The notes beneath the pieces were generated by a model. The model saw only the letters and a program-made list of their open reading frames with translations. It searched no databases and was not told the origin of the DNA. From the NCBI GenBank assembly GCA_030833845.1, contig JAURGK010000002.1, positions 62,001-126,000 of the forward strand: 64,000 nucleotides of DNA, written 5' to 3'. The translations under genes were made by a program, and so were the position numbers. Positions 59,397 through 64,000 of this stretch are shown piece by piece (positions within the stretch are counted from its first letter, which is position 1; each line of letters begins with the position of its first letter). Source of the DNA: Crocinitomicaceae bacterium. GTDB lineage: Bacteria; Bacteroidota; Bacteroidia; Flavobacteriales_D; Crocinitomicaceae.

Positions 59397-60006
59397 AATA
59401 GGCTACCGCTACAAGAATTGTTTGATTCTTGTGCAGGAGCGCTTCGAAAACCCGCGTCTCTTCTGCAAATAAAATCGTGCCAGAGACTCCAATCAAATTG
59501 CCATCCACGAATCTAGATTGAATAAAAATTTGATTTTTAAAAGAAAGCCCAGGTGTATTGGCTAACTTATAAACCGACTCTTTAACGCACCACATTTCTA
59601 AGGCCCAATCACGGGGTGCTATGGTATATAAATTTATTTCATGTTCGCTTGCAAATTTATTGATGACTTTAAATGCATTTCTGTCTACAACTTCTATGTC
59701 AATACCGATTGGAAAGTCTGCTAAAGCGAGTCCGAGATAATCTTTAGAGTGGCTTATGGAGATAAATGAAGATTCTTGTTCAATATAGGGCTTACCATTC
59801 GCATTGTATTTGATTGGGTATTTGATATTCAAAAGGTTACGTAAATACCTGATACCCAGAAATGAATTTTTGCGTTGAGGCTGATTGATATTTTCTAATT
59901 CTCTTATTTCTGAATCAAAGAGTTCGATGCCGGATTTAGACAAGGCATTTGCTTCTAATATCAATATTTTGAAATTGTTTAATGGGAGTGGGATGGTGAG
60001 GAGCAT
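59380..60006 (-). CDS. 4'-phosphopantetheinyl transferase superfamily protein
   Basis: 208 residues from ATG 60004-60006; a frame extending to a TTG at 60033 is possible but overlaps a near -7 box (CATATTTG). Core motifs are present: SISHSKDYLGLA, the Mg-binding GIDIE, and the W-x-x-K-E-S-x-x-K segment (WCVKESVYK). It transfers phosphopantetheine from CoA to carrier proteins. The Sfp-like type is larger than AcpS, and this one is in the Sfp-like size range. Its 3' end overlaps nadC by 17 bp. Confidence 0.88.
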   Translation of the reverse strand: MLLTIPLPLNNFKILILEANALSKSGIELFDSEIRELENINQPQRKNSFLGIRYLRNLLNIKYPIKYNANGKPYIEQESSFISISHSKDYLGLALADFPIGIDIEVVDRNAFKVINKFASEHEINLYTIAPRDWALEMWCVKESVYKLANTPGLSFKNQIFIQSRFVDGNLIGVSGTILFAEETRVFEALLHKNQTILVAVAYFKDKP

Positions 60007-60144
60007 TTGTTGTTTGGCCGAAAGTATATGCAAATATGCGTAAACATCTGATAGTTTTTTGATGAATACTATGTTAAGAATATGGAATTTTCTATATTTA
60101 CAATCTTAAAAAAACGAGAAATAGTAAAATTTATACGCATTTAT

Positions 60145-63100
60145 ATGGTGGGTAGACTCAAATTATTGCTTTTAAGCGCTTTGTTTGTAAGCACTTATGC
60201 ATTTTCACAATCTGGACTCGGTACCCTACGTGGAACCGTATTCGACGAGGCAACTAAGGCTCCGTTGGAGTACAGCAAGGTAATCTTGAAACAGGCCGGC
60301 TCGATGAGAGGAAGTGCTCAGACAGATGAAAAAGGTAAATTCCAAATCAATGGTATCCAACCTGGTTCTTATGACGTAGAGGTGCGCAATGCCGAAGGAG
60401 GCTACCAAACCCTGACTATGGAAGGTGTTTCAATTTCACCAGATCGAATTACCTTTCTAGACAACCTAATGTTGACCTCCAAAACCCAAGAAACTAAAGA
60501 GGTTAAAGTTGTTCGCTACAAGGTTCCGCTTATTGACAAAGATGGTGGGGCATCCGGTGCTACGGTTACCCGTGAAGATATTGCTCGTTTGCCTGCGCGT
60601 TCAGCGACTGCTGTTGCCGGTACTGTAGGCGGGGTGAATGTAAGCGAAGGTTCAGGTGCCATTTCAGTACGTGGTACACGTTCAGATGCCACTTACTTTT
60701 ATATTGATGGTATCAAAGTTCGCGGTTCATCCAATTTGCCAAAATCTGCTTTAGAAGAAGTATCGGTAATCACAGGTGGTGTGCCAGCAAACTATGGAGA
60801 CGTCACGGGAGGTATTATTTCTATTACGACTCGTGGTCCGTCTTCGGTTTATTTCGGAAGTTTGGAAGCAGTGAGTTCTGGTGTATATTTCAACGGAGCA
60901 GATCCAAATGGCTATGACGGAAAAGTTTATGGCCTTGACAAATTTGGATACAACCTAGTGGAAGGGATGCTTTCTGGTCCGCTTTGGATGCAACGCGATT
61001 CTCTTGGAAACAAAACTCGCCCAAGACTTGGTTTCCTAATATCAGCTAACTACACAGACCAATTGGATTCTCGCCCCTTGGCCGGAGGATCTTACAGAAT
61101 CAAACAAGATGTGCGCGAGGAGTTGCTTGCCAACCCACTTCGCCCTACATCCACTGGTTTTGGTACTTTCCATAACGCCTTATTCCTAAGGGCTGATGAT
61201 TTTGAAAAAACAGACTGGCGTATGAATGCTCGTAATAATGTTTTTTCAGCATCAGGAAAAATAGATGTGAACACTGGACCATCTGTCAATTTGCAATTTG
61301 GCGGGTCTTTGAACTTTTTTGAGGGATCATCTTACAGCCGTGCAGGCTCCTTATTGAACTTTACGAACTTTGGGGTAAGTAAAAGTTTAGATTATCGCGT
61401 CTATGCAAGGTTGACGCAGCGTTTCAATAACGATCGCGAAGGTTCTAGCTCAAAAATCAAGTCAGCATTATATAACGTAATGGTTGACTACTCTAAATCT
61501 ATGGGTGAATCTTATGACCCTAATCATAAATACAATTTATTCAATTATGGCCACGTAGGTAAATTTGTTACTACGCGTGTACCATCTTATGAATTTGATC
61601 CTGCTACACAAATGTACGTTCATAATGGTTTCCGTGATGTACAGGTAGATTTTACACCTTCTGAAACCAATTCAGCCTTGGCTGCTATTACTACTCAATA
61701 CTATAATATTTACGAAGGCAACCCAATTGGTCGCTACGAAAATCTCTTCCAAATCCAGCAAGGTAATGCCTTGCGAAATGGGGATTTACCGAGCAGCGTT
61801 TACGGAATTTGGGCAAATATTGGAGCTCCATCAAACGGTTTTGGAAAATCAGAAAACGACCAATTCCGTGTTACTGGTGCGGGTTCTGTGGTTCTTGGAG
61901 ACCATTCTATTTCACTTGGTTTTGAATACGAACAACGCGTAGACCGTGGCTGGACAAGCGGCGACAATGGCCCTGTAGGCATTTGGTCTATTGCACGACA
62001 GTTGGCGAACTTCCACATCCGCGAACTTGATTTGAATTCAGGAACGATTACAGATTCAGGTTCATTCAAGGCAATTACATACAACCGCCTTAATGCCGGT
62101 AACGCTGCCGACCCTCTTGGTGATGGTCAATACGGAGGTCAATTAAATAATGACCAACAGTCTTTCTTTGATTATAACCTTCGCAATAAGTTAGGATATA
62201 ACCCTGCTGGAAATGATTACATTGATATCGACCAATACGATCCAAATTTGTTCCAATTCGATATGTTCTCCCCTGATGAACTTTTGAATAGTGGTCAATC
62301 ATTCGTTTCCTATTGGGGCTATGACCACACAGGTAAAAAGGTGCGTGGCAATACTGATATCAACAAGTACTTCAACGAATTTGACGAAAACGGAAATTAC
62401 CGTCGTTTTGTTGGTGCTTTCCAACCAATTTATATGGCGGGTTATATCATGGATAAGTTTGCGTTCAAAGATATCGTCTTTAACGTGGGTGTCCGTGTGG
62501 ATGTTTTCGATGCGAATCAACCAGTGCTTAAAGATCCATATTTATTCTATACTGCTAAAACTGTTCAAGAGGCACGTGCCTTGGCTACTGCAGACCCGAA
62601 CCAATACAGCTGGGTAAATCTACCTCAAGGTATGGGTGATGATTATGTTGTTTATGTAAATGATGTAAACAACCCTTCAAGCATCAACGGTTTTAGAAAT
62701 GGTTCGCAATGGTTTGATGCTACAGGGGCCCCAATTCAAGACCCATCAGTGGTGAGAGGAGCAGCAGGAATTGCACCATGGTTGCAAGACCCATCATTAG
62801 AAACACCAACTTCCGATGCATTCGAGGATTATAAAGCACAGGTGAATGTGATGCCGCGTATTGCATTCTCCTTTCCAATTTCTGAGGAAGCGTCATTCTT
62901 TGCACATTATGACATCCTTACAAAACGTCCAACTTCAGGTTTCCGCTTTAACCCATACGAGTACCAATTTATTCAGTCTCGAAATGCTGTTATTAGCAAC
63001 TCGAATTTAGTTCCTGAGAAAACAGTGGATTATGAACTAGGCTTCCAACAAGTTGTTACACGCACTTCATCAGTTAAAATCTCTGCATTCTACCGCGAAC

Positions 63101-63900
63101 AACGAGACAACGTTCAATTGATCAACGTGTTTGAAGCTTATCCGGTAACCTACAAAACATATGGTAACCGCGATTTTGGTACAGTCAAAGGGCTTACTAT
63201 TGCCTACGACATGCGCCAAACAGGAAATATCCGCATGACGGCAAACTATACGCTTCAGTTTGCTGATGGTACAGGTTCTGATGCTACATCTATGTCAGCA
63301 CTAGTAAATGCTGGTTTACCTAACTTACGAGTGATTTTCCCTTATAGTTATGATCAGCGCCATGCATTCAATGTAACTTTTGATTACCGCTACGGTGAAG
63401 GTCAGGATTACAATGGCCCAATGCTTGGTAAAATGCGCATACTAGAAAATACTGGTCTGAACATGATTGCCAATATCAACTCAGGTTCTCCATATTCTTC
63501 TCAAACCTTCATTACCGATGAAGGAATTGGTAACCTCAACGCCGGTATTAACGGTACGCTGAATGGTTCAAGATTGCCTTGGCAATACCGTTTGGACATC
63601 CAAGCGGACAAAACGATCAATATTGAATACGGTAGCAAAGAAAACAAGAAGAAGACAGCCTTCTTACAAGTTTACGTGCGTGCCACAAATTTATTCAATC
63701 AGTTCAACGTCTTGAACGTTTACCGCGCTACTGGAAACTGGGATGACGATGGTTACCTCGCTGCTGCAGCCAGCCAAACTTCAATCCAGAACCAAATTGA
63801 TGAGCAATCTTTCCGTGACTACTACACGATGAAGGTTCAGAATCCGTTTAATATCAGTGTACCTAGAACAATTCGTTTGGGTGTCAAATTTGATTTTTAA
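60145..63900 (+). CDS. TonB-dependent receptor with carboxypeptidase-like N-terminal domain
   Basis: 1251 residues from ATG 60145; a longer frame from 60082 was rejected because it puts 21 residues before a clean signal peptide (about 1-22, ending TYAFSQ), and a near -7 box (TATATTTA) lies within that extension. Domains: carboxypeptidase-regulatory-like (about 25-105, LRGTVFDEATKAPL), a plug (about 140-225, VNVSEGSGAISVRGTR), then a 22-strand-type outer-membrane barrel ending RLGVKFDF with the terminal Phe. It imports a bulky ligand with TonB energy, or is recruited to surface protein transport. No SusD gene follows directly; the next gene begins 19 bp later. Confidence 0.92.
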   Translation: MVGRLKLLLLSALFVSTYAFSQSGLGTLRGTVFDEATKAPLEYSKVILKQAGSMRGSAQTDEKGKFQINGIQPGSYDVEVRNAEGGYQTLTMEGVSISPDRITFLDNLMLTSKTQETKEVKVVRYKVPLIDKDGGASGATVTREDIARLPARSATAVAGTVGGVNVSEGSGAISVRGTRSDATYFYIDGIKVRGSSNLPKSALEEVSVITGGVPANYGDVTGGIISITTRGPSSVYFGSLEAVSSGVYFNGADPNGYDGKVYGLDKFGYNLVEGMLSGPLWMQRDSLGNKTRPRLGFLISANYTDQLDSRPLAGGSYRIKQDVREELLANPLRPTSTGFGTFHNALFLRADDFEKTDWRMNARNNVFSASGKIDVNTGPSVNLQFGGSLNFFEGSSYSRAGSLLNFTNFGVSKSLDYRVYARLTQRFNNDREGSSSKIKSALYNVMVDYSKSMGESYDPNHKYNLFNYGHVGKFVTTRVPSYEFDPATQMYVHNGFRDVQVDFTPSETNSALAAITTQYYNIYEGNPIGRYENLFQIQQGNALRNGDLPSSVYGIWANIGAPSNGFGKSENDQFRVTGAGSVVLGDHSISLGFEYEQRVDRGWTSGDNGPVGIWSIARQLANFHIRELDLNSGTITDSGSFKAITYNRLNAGNAADPLGDGQYGGQLNNDQQSFFDYNLRNKLGYNPAGNDYIDIDQYDPNLFQFDMFSPDELLNSGQSFVSYWGYDHTGKKVRGNTDINKYFNEFDENGNYRRFVGAFQPIYMAGYIMDKFAFKDIVFNVGVRVDVFDANQPVLKDPYLFYTAKTVQEARALATADPNQYSWVNLPQGMGDDYVVYVNDVNNPSSINGFRNGSQWFDATGAPIQDPSVVRGAAGIAPWLQDPSLETPTSDAFEDYKAQVNVMPRIAFSFPISEEASFFAHYDILTKRPTSGFRFNPYEYQFIQSRNAVISNSNLVPEKTVDYELGFQQVVTRTSSVKISAFYREQRDNVQLINVFEAYPVTYKTYGNRDFGTVKGLTIAYDMRQTGNIRMTANYTLQFADGTGSDATSMSALVNAGLPNLRVIFPYSYDQRHAFNVTFDYRYGEGQDYNGPMLGKMRILENTGLNMIANINSGSPYSSQTFITDEGIGNLNAGINGTLNGSRLPWQYRLDIQADKTINIEYGSKENKKKTAFLQVYVRATNLFNQFNVLNVYRATGNWDDDGYLAAAASQTSIQNQIDEQSFRDYYTMKVQNPFNISVPRTIRLGVKFDF

Positions 63901-63919
63901 GAAGCTTTAAGAAAGTATT

Positions 63920-64000
63920 ATGAAAAAGCAATTCCTTGCCGCGTTTTTTGGTCTTACAGTAGCTTGTTCTCAAGCGTTTGCATACTTAGGCCCCAACGAC
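63920..64000 (+). CDS. Secreted protein, partial (cut by the right edge)
   Basis: Only the first 27 residues are seen, from ATG 63920 through the window end. They form a signal peptide (MKKQFLAAFFG, then a hydrophobic core, ending SQAFA). It starts 19 bp after the TonB-dependent receptor and is probably co-transcribed. The mature protein is outside the window, so no family can be given. Confidence 0.6.
   Translation, partial: MKKQFLAAFFGLTVACSQAFAYLGPND

Noticed and set aside
60082..60144. Longer start for the TonB-dependent receptor at 60082
   Set aside because: The extension precedes a clean signal peptide and overlaps a near -7 box.
1..64000. CRISPR array, prophage, restriction-modification or other defence cluster
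   Set aside because: No spaced repeats, phage structural genes, methyltransferase-endonuclease pairs or known defence domains were seen; YraN and the AddB-like protein are housekeeping.
1..64000. tRNA or rRNA genes
   Set aside because: The intergenic gaps are short and none shows a cloverleaf-like pattern with a T-loop motif by eye.

Overview
The window looks like a chromosomal segment of a Bacteroidota bacterium, most likely in or near Flavobacteriales. The evidence is: (i) five secreted proteins ending in type IX secretion (T9SS) sorting domains, three of type A and two of type B; (ii) a TonB-dependent receptor with a carboxypeptidase-like N-terminal domain, a DUF5686 protein and a PorE-like OmpA protein; (iii) Bacteroidota -7 promoter boxes of the form TAnnTTTG before many genes; (iv) start codons with A-rich leaders and no Shine-Dalgarno sequence at normal spacing. 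It reads as core genome. I see no insertion sequence, prophage, CRISPR array, tRNA or rRNA. No stretch without a gene exceeds about 165 bases.

Layout. 1-1551 (minus): a TonB-like protein (cut by the left edge), ExbD and ExbB, divergent from mfd. 5154-6651: two tandem YceI proteins and a small membrane protein. 6752-13684: a choice-of-anchor L adhesin-like T9SS protein, an OmpA lipoprotein, the operon HEAT-like protein/yicC/gmk/nadD, and a T9SS type A protein. 13801-17732: DUF4286/rsmA, a long YwqK-repeat protein, a LysE-type exporter and a small acidic unknown. 17839-24960: AddB-like nuclease, TraB/GumN protein, hutI, yraN, lpdA. 25031-31672: a PKD-rich T9SS type B protein, then tatC/DUF5686/lptB (minus). 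31777-33298: a small unknown and three tandem paralogous lipoproteins. 33371-40601: a tight run pheS, ytxJ, glutaminyl cyclase, LOG protein, PASTA protein, T9SS protein, RluA synthase. 40655-43948: PorE-like protein, PspC-domain protein, RmlD-like reductase. 43988-49514: NSS transporter with a 45-residue small subunit, a helix-hairpin-helix protein, apt, acyl-CoA dehydrogenase, rpsU, xerC. 49566-53873: PfkB kinase, DUF349 protein, membrane protein, family 9 glycosyltransferase. 53870-60006: thioesterase, M43 metalloprotease, uvrC, nadC, phosphopantetheinyl transferase. 60145-64000: a TonB-dependent receptor and the start of a secreted protein.

How the genes work together. Most are housekeeping: DNA repair (mfd, uvrC, AddB-like), nucleotide and NAD synthesis (gmk, apt, nadD, nadC), translation (pheS, rsmA, rpsU, rluA-type) and envelope biogenesis (lptB, tatC, ExbBD, PorE-like). 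The secreted T9SS proteins are cargo; no secretion motor genes lie in the window.

The most striking pattern is regulatory. At least seven genes have a perfect TAnnTTTG box exactly 4 nt before the ATG (an eighth, uvrC, has 5 nt), which places the predicted transcription start at or next to the start codon. These transcripts are probably leaderless. This fits a lineage whose ribosome is thought to hide its anti-Shine-Dalgarno sequence, and the bS21 encoded here has the Tyr54 linked to that. Other points worth a look are the lipoprotein triplet, terminators abutting the starts of xerC and the PspC gene, stacked inverted repeats before the helix-hairpin-helix gene, and repeats in the acyl-CoA dehydrogenase leader. 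I did not find a clearly new defence or metabolic system.
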